21,614 bases of DNA from Priapulus caudatus (Eukaryota > Priapulida > Priapulimorpha > Priapulimorphida > Priapulidae), in contig NW_014577078.1 of the NCBI RefSeq assembly GCF_000485595.1, positions 1,044,977-1,066,590 of the forward strand, in the 5' to 3' direction. Below are positions 8,716-18,459 of the stretch, piece after piece; within the stretch, counting starts at the first letter, position 1; each line of letters begins with the position of its first letter. Under the pieces are notes generated by a model. That model did no database searches. It saw only the letters and a list, made by a program, of their open reading frames with translations, and was not told where the DNA came from. A program made the translations under genes and the position numbers.

Positions 8716-9889
8716 GGGATTGGGACGAACTCGCACTGCACTACTCTTTTCAAGATAGATTACAGAATTGCGATTAGAACTGTCAGAACACTGTCCCCTA
8801 CACCCTACACCGAACCGATTACTTGCAACACTGTTTGTGACCAAACTTAAATCCACATTGGTTACCTTGCCCCCACGACTGGTGAGAAGCTATGTAGATA
8901 CCATAAAACCTTTTTGGAACCCACATTTGATGACGTCTTTCTTTAACCTGGTCCGCTGATGTTGCTGTTGACCATGCAGTGACGTTAAACATACAAACAC
9001 ATTAGGTTTACTCTTATCTGTGAACATATTAAAAACCACATAGCAAACTCTTTTATCGACAACCCTCCCTGTTACACGTTCTACGCGCCAATTCTAACTG
9101 CATGCCACACAATAACTGCTCTGGTTTCACCAATGCGTGCACAATGCACATCAGTTGCTGCGCTTTTCAATGACATATATATAGATTTAGTATGTAGGTT
9201 CTGACGTTGTCTGTCGCACTGTTTCTTCGAAACGTTAGTAATAACGTCAGTACGAAACTGACGTCAGTTAGTGGTTACCAATGCCATTACTATTACCCTA
9301 TTATTGCAGAAGGGCACATTTGTATTCATCACTAGCAGTAACGGCAACAGCAGCTATGCATGCACCCTGACCCATGGGTCAGGCAAGCAAAGAGTACCAC
9401 GTACCGTCCACGACATTTAGGTCACCCTGAAATAATTTTGCCTGCCGATAATAATGATTCAATGTTAATTGGAGTGTGAACACATTCTTAGCTTCATGTC
9501 TGCCACGTTCTTTACCTGCCTCGCCAGATCAGTATAAGAGCAAGAAACCTAGTTCTCTACTAGTAGTATAGGAGGTGAGTCACTTCTCAAGCAATGTTAT
9601 TAGATGTTAGACGTGAACTGGAATACATCTGTTTAATAGCCACTGAAGTGTACATCAGTTTCTCTCTAGTATAACCTAACAACTGGATTTAATATAATTT
9701 TACTTTCTGAAGCGGCATGGCACTTAAATTATTGGCCCTATTTATGGCCCCATTGTAAGGTCCCAATAGTAACCGATTTTATACTCTGGTCGATACTCCG
9801 GTCGATTTTAGCCTTTCTGGTCGTGCCATATAACAATGAAATTTAAATTAGTTCCAATGTGATACACTTTTACACAGGATATATCCTAA
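8716..9889. other. No gene seen
   Basis: I find no supported coding or RNA feature. A perfect ACTGACGTCAGT palindrome containing the CRE core TGACGTCA lies near 9258-9269, with a second AACGTCAGT just upstream at about 9243. A 12-bp tandem echo, (c)gata/ctc(t/c)ggtcga, lies near 9780-9805 just at the far side of unique sequence. Confidence 0.45.
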
Positions 9890-10086
9890 CTCTTAACTAT
9901 ATATATACTAAGTCTAACTATACTAACTATATATACTACTACTACTACTATATACTATAAATATATACTAACTCCTAACACACACACGCAGACACGCGCG
10001 CACGCACACCGCGGCGATACACGCACACACACGCACGAACATTCACACACCCACATCCAAACGCACGTAGGCCTACACGCACAGCC
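9890..10086 (+). repeat. Compound microsatellite: TA/ACT-rich then (AC/ACGC)n
   Basis: TAACTATATA and TACTACTACTACTAC stretches (9890-9970) pass into CA- and ACGC-rich alternating sequence (9977-10086). Confidence 0.85.
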
Positions 10087-10128
10087 ACAATTATCCGCAA
10101 AAACTGCACGGAGTTACAAGAGTTTGGA

Positions 10129-10494
10129 ATGGTCGGCGTAAGTTTTCTGTGTCACACCAAGGATTTACCAACGACGGGCGGGTACTTCATTGCTTCAAGT
10201 CACAGCGCAATGTATATAGAAATGGTCCGCCGAAATTTTCTGTGCCAGTCCAAGACTCCAAGGGTTACCAATGACCTACTTAAATACTTTATATGCTCGT
10301 CTAGAGTACAAACAAGAATGATCTTGGTTCATTTTTTTGACATTCCCAAGTTTCAGACATTCACAATACACAGCCTGGAGCCATATACGGATGGTATTTG
10401 CTTGCAAGATACCACACGCGTAACCAATGACCACTGCGAAGAGCAGGGCGAATATAGACGTGGTAGCTATAGGTTCCTTGTTTCTTCAATATAG
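10129..10494 (+). other. 121-codon open frame with internal peptide repeats, unknown, probably not a gene
   Basis: This frame opens with ATG and stops at TAG. Two adjacent segments, 10129-10221 and 10222-10317, are diverged duplicates in phase: each starts Met-Val, has Phe-Leu-Cys, and ends Tyr-Phe-Ile-x-Ser-Ser or similar. A third, weaker copy may start at 10318 (Met-Ile-Leu-Val). The duplication is also visible in the DNA (attttctgtg..a.tccaag). I recognise no domain, signal peptide or transmembrane segment. There is no nearby promoter or poly-A evidence. A decayed tandem repeat that happens to be open is the likeliest explanation; a repeat-bearing exon cannot be excluded. Confidence 0.15.
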
Positions 10495-12024
10495 ACCTAA
10501 TGACTCTGTACAAACGGAAAAGAGAAAGGATGTAACATATATGTGAACTTCTCAATATTTGTTTTCCATTTATACACCACGTGACACAATTGACACACGA
10601 CAATTACACGTGACACTGTATTAATTAATTCGATACAGTAAATTAATTCGTTTAGCCTATATGATTTTTTCCCCAAGTGGAGCCGTATTTTCTTGGTTTG
10701 TCACCGATAAACGTCGACGTGGCACAACAACCAGCTTCCTGTGTGAACACTACTACGACTAATATCATAAACAAACTGCATGAGGAATGAGGTCACATGC
10801 TTGAATCTTAATTACCACGCGAAGAGACAGTCACTCGAATACTATTCTGGATGCGGCTGCAAAAACAGGTTTAGACCATTGAAAACAGACAAACAGGTCC
10901 CCGCGCATGACAGCCTAATTTTTCAAACGTGTTGGGAAACGTCTTCCCTGGCAGAAAACTTCTTGCTAGTTGCAAAAGCACAATTTGGAAACGAACTCCC
11001 GCGGCGGTTTTTTTCACAATCATATACAGGGTCCACTCTAGGATTTTGAAAAACGTGGTATAGTATGTAGCGAGTGCCTCTGATTGTTGGGCCTCTGATC
11101 TCTTGGCCAATGCAAGTGCCAATGCTGTCAGGGTGAGGTACTTAGACCCGTGGCAAGGAGCCAAGTCAGAGTAAAATGACCACTACCAAATAAAAACTTA
11201 AAACTAACCTTAAAGTGATTACGTCACCGTAAATAGTAAAAAATAAAAATATTTCCACTTTTTTACAAAATATAAGTAATTCTGTTCACATTTTATGGTT
11301 AAATTGCTGCATTATACATTACATTACACACGTGACCCATACATAGCCCATAGCAAGCAATTAATGTTGAGAACATTAATTCAAATCGTCCAGGTTTTTT
11401 GGATTTTTAACTAGTTGAGAAACAATCTTATCAGGTAAGAATTTGACGATTTGTCTAGTCCCATTAGTTCTTACTTTTAATGTGAATTTTTTGTTATACA
11501 AATTTTACCATAGAAAATTCGTGACGTAGTCCCTAAATTATATTATAAATACACTCATATTGTACGTGTTGACTTCATTACGTTACATATGATATAATAT
11601 TATTCATCGTTTAATACACAGACAATCGTTTAGTACATAGATAACCCACCGTACACGTACTTTCATATTGTAACACCCTTACTGACACATATATTCGTTC
11701 CTGGTGACAGGATAAATTATCTAGTTATACCCAAGGCATGACCTCACCAATCACGAGTGCCTGCAAGACAATTACCAGGAACTTGAGTTCCTAATGCCAT
11801 CTTTGTGAATGGGCGACTCGTTTACTGGTCAGTCGTAAAAGGTATGCAGGGCTGGACAAAAGTCTGTTCCTACGAGACTGCTCGTGAGCTGCTTGTAAGG
11901 AAATGCATGCAAATTACTGTACACACGGTCACTTGCTCTGCTGCTGACTCTCCCTACTCTGTTAATGTTGCCTTTCCACTAGCAATAGTATGTTCTTAGC
12001 CAAGCTCCCCACCCATTTGTATAT
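10495..12024. other. No gene supported
   Basis: AT-rich, with both strands open over 10780-11160 but no recognisable protein on either. The antisense frame there has a hydrophobic Leu/Ala run yet no ATG at its start. A small attaatgttgagaacattaat hairpin lies near 11361. Confidence 0.5.
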
Positions 12025-12197
12025 AATAATATGAAGAGCTAATAATACCCAAGAATCATTAGCTATTGATAATATCAGGCGTGAATATTAATAGATCTAT
12101 TATTATTCAGTCCTGATAATATCAGGAGTCTACTCCTGGATTTGATAAGATGAAAGAGTCATTAGATATTCTCTATTCTTCTACTCCTGATAACATG
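12025..12197. repeat. Cluster of nested TACTCCTGATATTA-family hairpins
   Basis: At least three inverted repeats lie head to tail: ATAATATgaagagctaat / attagctattgATAATAT (12027-12075), ATAATATCAGG...TAATAGATCTATTA...CCTGATAATAT (about 12069-12122), and ATATCAGGAGTctACTCCTGgat (about 12119-12143). A final TACTCCTGATAAC follows (12182). The AGATCT centre is shared with the 7702-7753 palindrome. The arrangement suggests repeated insertion of the element into itself. Confidence 0.7.
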
Positions 12198-13122
12198 CAC
12201 AGCACTGTGTCATATCCAAGTTTCTCTCCCTTCCTCTACCGGGATCTTATATACTCTTCATAACCCTACCACATATCTATATAATAGTATGCCTCCAACT
12301 GGGGTGGATAGAAAGCTGGTCAGTGGGGAGAGTGAACAGTGACCATAAAAATAATATAGTAGACTCTATATATTTCTATGGCAGTGACAGATAGTAACCT
12401 GTAGGCAAAATTTTACGCCATGTTTATAGTTTCATGGACATGCAGCCACCCGCCGTGCAAGCTACATTGGGTAATGCTTTACTGCAATTTAGTAACATAT
12501 ATTGCTCCTGAAAATGGTTTTCCGTATAGCCGGCTGCTTACGTAATTATTATGCATATAACACAGTTCCTAGTTGAGGCCATTTGGCCTAGTTCATGAAA
12601 ACTTGTTATCATATTTCTATAAAGCAGACACTAATTAGCAAACGGGTTTTTGAACTATTTTGATCTATGCAATTTATCAACATGAAACTTGCTGTTCATC
12701 ATTTTTAAGTGTTTTATGTTGGTTGCACAAACCGCAGTCAGTAATTATTTAGACAGGTCGATTTGACTATCTCCACCAGCCGCTTCTGGAAGCAAGAGCG
12801 TTTGAACAGAGCCGCAAGCAAGAACGCTGTCCAGAGTGAGTCTAACGGACCATGGTAAACAAATCACGCGTCATTTTCAAGTGAATAAATATGTACGTAC
12901 TTACGCTGGTTTACACAGCAATCGCAGTAACACCACTTTATTACTTACTTTTGAGTGTACGTAAACAAAACACAGCTACTGAACTGCTTACATACATACG
13001 TAATCTATTTACATATAAACTTTTATTTACCACCGGGCATGGTGAGGCCGGCGCTGCCGTTCACATTCGTCATGCAGATTGGTATAATGCCTAACCGCAT
13101 GTAAGCGCAATGTACTCAATAG
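12198..13122. other. No gene seen
   Basis: Ordinary AT-rich sequence. A short direct repeat, GGAAGCAAGAGCG / CGCAAGCAAGAACG, lies near 12788-12830. No supported coding or RNA feature. Confidence 0.45.
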
Positions 13123-13128
13123 TTTATT
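13123..13128 (-). promoter_or_regulatory. Candidate poly-A signal AATAAA (minus strand)
   Basis: Minus-strand AATAAA lies 33 nt beyond the stop codon (13162-13164) of the candidate terminal exon. AATAAA is common by chance in AT-rich DNA, so weight is low. Confidence 0.25.
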
Positions 13129-13161
13129 ATTGGGAATATTTATAATCGCTACTCTACTATA

Positions 13162-13370
13162 CTACTGACTAGAATCTCTGCTAAGTACTGGTGAAAATCT
13201 CACAAAATCCATTCCGGAACTACCAGGGTGGTGTAACGCATGCCTGCTCGCCTGGCGTTTACACATTCCCCTCTCCAGCATCTCATCCCTAACTAAATCA
13301 ACTTCATGCAGTTCTTGCACGATAAAATATGTTTCGGGTACAATGCTCCTGGCGCAGGCATCGCTGTCTA
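13162..13370 (-). CDS. Candidate 3'-terminal exon, unknown product
   Basis: Seen: the minus strand is open from an AG acceptor (…ttacaccacatag, boundary at 13371/13370) to a TAG stop at 13162-13164, about 69 codons. The peptide begins Ser-Asp-Ala-Cys-Ala-Arg after the junction codon, has an acidic stretch (Gln-Glu-Leu-His-Glu-Val-Asp) and contains two cysteines. It would be entered in phase 1, which matches the phase in which the signal-peptide exon at 16581-16653 leaves its reading frame. Joining them would give a secreted protein of roughly 93 residues. Inference only: the pyrimidine tract is modest, the frame length alone is within chance, and other exons could lie between. I recognise no family. 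Confidence 0.22.
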
Positions 13371-13482
13371 TGTGGTGTAAATGCATGTAGTAAGTTGTTG
13401 GGAAATATTTCTCACGTCAGTGAGGCATACACTATCTATTAGCTAAAAGCACAATAGGCCTTGCAAATAATACCCACTGACT

Positions 13483-13720
13483 CGCACACACACCTACACA
13501 GGACACCACGCCACATAGGTACACATACACGTGCACACATACGCACGCACGCACTGTCACACACGCACACACACTCACGAACGCAGTCTAAAGAGCGAGA
13601 GAGACACAACAGACACACACACACGCACGCACGCACGCACGCACGCACGCGCACACACACGACACACACACGACACACACACACACGCGCGACACACACA
13701 CGCACACACACGCACGCACG
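13483..13720 (+). repeat. (AC)n / (ACGC)n / (ACGACAC)n compound microsatellite
   Basis: Long alternating purine-pyrimidine runs of CA and CGCA with GACACAC interruptions, including eight near-consecutive ACGC units around 13623-13652. The several open frames here (repetitive His-Thr-Arg or Val-Cys) are microsatellite translations. Confidence 0.95.
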
Positions 13721-16440
13721 CAGTCTACATACATCTTCACTGTATGATATCTGCATTTACACAGTTGACCCGGCTCTCGCAGCCAAACCGCCGCAATAAT
13801 TGCCCAGAAAATACACACCAGGTCAATGTAGGTGACCCGGTGAGGCATACTTGGCGCGGAATGTGAAATGACAGGCCATTTTTGCTGATTACTGGGTTAA
13901 TTATTCGGTTGCAGAAGACAAATAATCGCGTATATAGTAGCCAGCCCTTCACTCGGCCCGCGACTGAATTCAGGAAGTCTTATGGAAGGTAAGCACAAAT
14001 ACATTTACAGCAGCACCACTCAGCTATCTATGCTGAAATAACTGAGGCACGCTCCCTAAATAAGTACACCGGCAAAAATCTGCAGCACACGTACACGCTT
14101 ATAACAATTGCAATCTTTCAAGGCTAAATGCCAGACCATACCATAAACGTGAACGCGCATCTGACCTGAGATCGTAGGGTGATACTCTACCTAATAACAC
14201 CTACATTTCGACTTTTCAATTTTAACTTTACCCCTAAACGTTTTCTTTCATAAACATTTGTCACATCATCAGTACCTGTTCATTGCTGAACCAACTGGTC
14301 ACATTATTAGTTGCGCACACTCATAGAGCATAGACCTGACGACCACACATACAGTACTGTATGACGCCGAGCAGATTCCAAGCTTATATTACTAGCTAGC
14401 ATTTCTGACAATAACCCGAGTGGGCGACGCTAGTGGATGTTTACTATTGTAGAGCTCAGAGAAAAACGAAGTGGTTACAGTTCTTGTTAATTAGATACCA
14501 GGAATCAATTTCCCTGTCTGGGTAATTCTCATCCCTCCATTCACGCACACCCCCAAACACGCACACCTGTACAAAGTGGATTTCTAAGAATTACAACTGA
14601 TGGCTAGCCACGTATCCTGTTTAAACTTAAAGCAGGTACACACGGCATTTTTGTCACGACTAATAGCCATGTGACTTCATGTGGCTATACACCCGGATGT
14701 TGTAAAGAAACAGCAACCAAGCTATGCCTTGAGGCTGATTTCAAAATGTTTTCAAGTAAAAACGTGATACCATCGATTCACAACACCTATCTACTCATAC
14801 GTGCCCACACACATATGCCAAAGGCACATAATCACCTTCAGATGTTCTATAATTACATGTAAACACGAATATCGTACAGACTATAATAGGTTATCTGTAA
14901 TATAAACCTTTCCTTGGGATATTGCTGATTTGTGTCTTGTAATTTTAGCTTCAGGTTTGGTCAATAACAGCCCATTATATTTATCACAAATATTACACAC
15001 GATCATCATATATATATGGTTTCTTTCTGTCCTCATTTCTTGCTTTAATTACTCAATTGGACATGTGAATATACCACAACTATGAGACTAAGCGAGAGCT
15101 TATGCGAATGAATGTTTTGGGCCCTAATGATTGTGTTATTACTGTATATAGTACGCAATACTACCTGATGACATATTCAGAGTTAGTAGATGTGCTGATA
15201 GGCAAATATATAAAGTGTAAACCTTATCATATAACAAGATGCAATCTTATAATTGGACCAACTTAAAGGAGATCAATAGTCTAGGTTTAATGCACATTTT
15301 CAGCATAGGTTTCAATCATCGACATAAATGATAGCAGTTCAATATTTAGTTAAGTAGTCAGCAGCCAAGTTGTATGTCATGTCAGTTTCCACGATTGATG
15401 GTTTGAGATTTATTGGTAAGTAATAATAAGAGTGAATGTCTGTAAACAGAAATATGTATTACATACTACTTTTATGAAAAAATTATCATAATGCTCTCTC
15501 AAATTCTAGAGTAGTTTTCCTTTTTATTTGTCTAGCTTCTCATTCATATACCCTAGATCATAACTAAATGTACCAGATTTATCAACTGATGTTTTTCACA
15601 TATATATCACATGCATATGGTATAGAATATGGCACAGCTGGTGGTATAAAAGGAATATATATGTTTGCACAAAATTTTTTTATTCAAGATGTAGCATCAG
15701 GCTTAATCTGTATGTTGATGTTTATCTCACCTAAATGTATCGACTATGAGATTTCACATGACACAGACCTGTTCATAATAACTAAATTTGTTAGATCTAG
15801 TACAGGATTTTCTATGCCACGAGCAACATGTACACTGAAATGCCACTGACACGTAAACCTGCCAAACAGGTAGCTGCTATTGTGATGTACAGTAGTATGT
15901 ATTCCCTCTCAACCACGCACAGTTAAAAAGTGTTTCAAGAATCACAGAACATTCCACGTAGATGCAGCATGTTCGTATGTTACTGCAACAGAATATCGCT
16001 AATAAATGTACCATAATTAAACTGTGTTTTCACATCCCTTTACGTTCGCATGTCCGTAAACGCATTTAATAGCATTTTTAATTTGATAATTTGTGGATAC
16101 CCCGTGCCATGGATGGATCGAACACACGCCTACACACGCCTTCAAAAACTAGAACAGAATCTGACATGTATAGTTTTGCCACTGTATGTATGCAGACGGC
16201 GTGGTTTTGCACGTTCTGTAGACGTAATACTATAGTAATATATACTACAATTAAGTAACCTGGTGCACTTTTCGCAACATTTTTTGGGGGGAGCGATTAC
16301 CGGCCATCACAGACAGCCGAACTGACGAATCCGTCACCGACCAATTTTGTTCACGCAAGGTAGTAGTAATTACATATATTGTATTTCTTGCTCTACACTG
16401 CAGCGTAGTGCATGTACAGACTACAGGCTACAGCTACAGA
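13721..16440. other. Intergenic or intronic AT-rich stretch
   Basis: If the signal-peptide exon and the 13162-13370 exon belong together, this is the bulk of their intron. I see no convincing exon on the minus strand. A plus-strand stretch 13915-13988 is bounded by a good acceptor and donor but stands alone. Open frames at 14671-14862 and 15568-15849 have no recognisable content. Confidence 0.4.
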
Positions 16441-16447
16441 GTACAGG

Positions 16448-16535
16448 GAATATATTATAGTATTAGTATTACTAATACTATATTAATTATTAGTATTACT
16501 ATTACTATTACTAGAATTAGTACTACTACGACTTT
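16448..16535 (+). repeat. (ATTACT)n microsatellite with 27-nt palindrome
   Basis: TATAGTATTAGTA-T-TACTAATACTATA (about 16456-16482) is a perfect hairpin with 13-nt arms. TATTAC units follow to about 16530. It lies about 40 bp inside the intron after the signal-peptide exon on the minus strand. Confidence 0.8.
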
Positions 16536-16574
16536 AGCGAGCAAATAAGTCAACATAAGCGAACAATAAGAATA

Positions 16575-16580
16575 ACTTAC
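16575..16580 (-). promoter_or_regulatory. Splice donor of the signal-peptide exon (GTAAGT)
   Basis: On the minus strand the exon ends CAAG and the intron starts GTAAGTTATT, matching the metazoan consensus (C/A)AG|GTRAGT at every position. Confidence 0.65.
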
Positions 16581-16653
16581 CTTGAGCCCAGATGGTCCGA
16601 GTAATGACAACTAAAATCACAAACAGGGCGAATTTTAGCATCCTCGTCTTCAT
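16581..16653 (-). CDS. First coding exon of a secreted or membrane protein: signal peptide
   Basis: Seen: from ATG (16651-16653) the exon encodes 24 residues plus one base. It has a basic start (Met-Lys-Thr-Arg-Met-Leu-Lys), an uncharged core Phe-Ala-Leu-Phe-Val-Ile-Leu-Val-Val-Ile-Thr, then Arg-Thr-Ile-Trp-Ala-Gln, with probable cleavage after Ala23. This is a textbook secretory signal. It then meets a consensus donor (CAAG|GTAAGT) in phase 1. The start is supported by A at -3 and by an in-frame TGA 14 codons upstream. The mature protein lies in later exons at lower coordinates, possibly beyond the window, so its function cannot be told. Upstream is a CpG-richer segment with an E-box. The chance of a complete signal peptide ending exactly at a consensus donor is small, but transcription is unproven. 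Confidence 0.6.
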
Positions 16654-16673
16654 TATTTTAAGCTGGACACCAT
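16653..16673 (-). CDS. Six-residue upstream ORF overlapping the start codon (TAATG)
   Basis: On the minus strand ATG GTG TCC AGC TTA AAA TAA reads Met-Val-Ser-Ser-Leu-Lys-stop. The final A of TAA is the A of the signal-peptide ATG. If the transcript starts upstream of 16673, ribosomes would terminate exactly on the main start codon, an arrangement compatible with termination-reinitiation control. Whether the transcript includes it depends on an unknown start site. Confidence 0.35.
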   Translation of the reverse strand: MVSSLK

Positions 16674-16739
16674 AAAATAGTAGAATCAGCAAATATCAAC
16701 CATTTCGCGGATGCTAAAGGCGGTCGCTTCTGAAATACA

Positions 16740-16830
16740 TGCGCTGTTTTCTATCGCTCTTGTTATGCGTAGCAGCGACGCCGGGCGGCAACCCCTATCC
16801 GCGGTATCACGTGGTCGCCACAGGTGAGTG
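16740..16830 (-). promoter_or_regulatory. Candidate promoter-proximal region with E-box CACGTG
   Basis: A GC- and CpG-richer stretch about 90-180 bp upstream of the signal-peptide ATG contains a perfect palindromic E-box, CACGTG, at 16808-16813. No canonical TATA box is placed sensibly. Promoter identity is inferred from position and composition only. Confidence 0.3.
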
Positions 16831-16931
16831 AACTGAAATGCGCAGGTGAGACTCGTGATGTTCCGCGATGGTTATGACTTCAAGGCGACATCTAGCGGAA
16901 AAAATCCTATATTCAACAATTAGTAAAAAGG

Positions 16932-17671
16932 ACCAAGGAGCGGGGCAAGTGGACCATTCGCCATCTCTCTCTCTCTCTGCCTCGTTATCTTTGTCTTTCA
17001 CTCTCTCTCTCTCTCTCTCTCTCTTATTTCCATCACTCCCTCGCTCTTGAACTGGTTTTACTATCACCTGGTATCCGATCGATCTTACTATAAACTGGTT
17101 TACAATAATTCAAAAGAGGCAGTCAGTGCAATACGCGCGAATTGAGCGTAAAGTTTAGTGTGAAATACGGGCGAAGTAAGTGTAAAGTAAGCGTGAATTA
17201 CACATAAATTGAATGTGAATCACACGTGCTTCCTTACAAGCTGGGTGAACCACTTCGATGCCCATTTTTTTCTACCAGGCAATAAACTCAACACCACGAA
17301 GCAGAAAAATCTATACGTGTTTTCAGATATACAATGCAATGCCCATGTGCGCAAATGTCATGGCGACACCCCCACCACACACACAATTTTCGAAGGGTTG
17401 GGGACAGAATATCAAATGCATCCCAGGTTTTTTAAACATGGGCTTCTGCATAATTATAAGCCCCTTCTATAATATTGTTATTTTGGGCTTGTCTCCACTA
17501 AATAAAAAAATCTCGAGTTCCAGAATTTTGTCGCTCCATATCCAATCCTACAAGCATGCACATGGATTTAAGGTAGATATGCTTATATGGTAAGCTAGTA
17601 CGCGCGCGCTCGCTAGCTCTCCAGTAGCTATTGATACCTGTGGTAGATATCTACATTCGTATATATATTAT
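16932..17671 (+). repeat. Repeat block A, copy 1 (about 740 bp)
   Basis: Starts accaaggagcggggcaag, runs through a (CT)n tract (16962-17023), taaagtaagcgtgaattaca, cacttcgatgcccatttttt and gtacgcgcgcgctcgctagc, and ends at the acgtactttt junction. Block A copy 2 (19421-20417) is homologous throughout but longer because of two extra segments. Several open frames across it (17209-17593) have no recognisable product and differ between the copies. Confidence 0.85.
16962..17023 (+). repeat. (CT)n microsatellite within block A
   Basis: Two CT runs separated by gcctcgttatctttgtcttt; the same arrangement recurs in block A copy 2 at about 19451-19518 with different repeat numbers. Confidence 0.9.
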
Positions 17672-17715
17672 ACGTACTTTTATTTATGCCGTACTGCAAG
17701 CCTGAAACTGTGCTC

Positions 17716-17725
17716 GCGCATGCGC
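17716..17725. promoter_or_regulatory. Recurrent NRF-1-like palindrome GCGCATGCGC (first of the series)
   Basis: GCGCATGCGC occurs at 17716, 17933, 18473, 19015 and 20462. One-base variants GCGGATGCGC occur at 18673 and 19219. The flanks C/T...A at four sites match the known NRF-1 consensus YGCGCAYGCGCR. It is the best conserved part of every B and C unit. Binding is inferred from sequence only. Confidence 0.5.
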
Positions 17726-18265
17726 AATATCTCCCGAGATGAGTAATATTTTGCAAACATTATGAATTTAAAATGAGCAGAGGTTATCCTATCATAGATT
17801 TATATGATAAAATTTCATCAGTTCCTCAGACCTCATTTCAGAAATAGGAAGCAGATCTTGCATGTAAGGTCCTGGCTGCGTATATACCATTCAGTACATA
17901 ACCTGGTTACATTACTGTTTTAGCGCATGCGCAATATCTCACCAGAGGAGTTTTATTTTGTGATGAAAATGCAATTAGTTTGGTTAGTGAGTATCTTAGC
18001 AGCGATATCTGTAATAAATTCTTATCAGTAGACCTTACCTGTGTTTATAATAAGGAGAGCGCCCTATACTGTAGGGTGCAAAACTGCTACTTCATCCTCG
18101 CCCGCCGTTCCTCTTATCTGGTCTCCCTTGTCCCACGCTCAGCCTCTTTCTTCTTCTACCGCTACCCTCAGCAATTTTCTCTACCGCCTTCCTTCCGTCT
18201 CCCACCCCCTCTCTCTCATCAGCAAGCTATATTACGTACTTTTATTTAGGCCGTACTGCAAGCAT

Positions 18266-18459
18266 GGGGCCCGTTGTTAGAAACAAAATTAAACAATTTC
18301 TCCTAGACCGTCGACATCACTTTGTTTCGTATTGTTATGAAGAAATCTGCTACGATTTTTCACTCTCGTAACTTCGCAGCGTTTCTGTCAACGGTCTAAG
18401 AGAAAAAGTTAATGTTAAGAATAATTTTAAGACTAATTTTGTTTCTGACAACGGAACCC
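18266..18459 (-). mobile_element. GGGGTCCGTTG-family MITE, copy 2, inserted in B2
   Basis: The ends are inverted: GGGGCCCGTTGTTAGAAAC on the left and the complement of gtttctgacaacggaaccc on the right. Comparing B2 (gcaagca|...|tgaaac) with the uninterrupted B1 (gcaagcctgaaac) and B3 (gcacgtctgaaac) shows a clean insertion of about 195 bp. Inside, a second inverted pair (tctcctagaccgtcgac / gtcaacggtctaagagaa) repeats the end-like CCGTTGACAGAAACG motif. Any target duplication is at most 1-2 bp. Superfamily unknown. Confidence 0.75.

Noticed and set aside
8254-8959. A 198-codon plus-strand frame and overlapping frames on both strands
   Set aside because: Most of the frame lies within the Harbinger-like MITE, whose GATGCCATCG repeats contain no stop codon; simultaneous openness in multiple frames and both strands is typical of repeats.
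10871-11164. 97-codon minus-strand frame with a signal-peptide-like Leu/Ala run
   Set aside because: The frame has no ATG at its 5' end (it would start at TTG), the hydrophobic part comes from a short repeated gcattggcacttgcattgg stretch, and the opposite strand is equally open.
13439-13866. His/Thr/Arg- and Val/Cys-rich frames over 100 codons
   Set aside because: They are translations of the AC/ACGC microsatellite on both strands.
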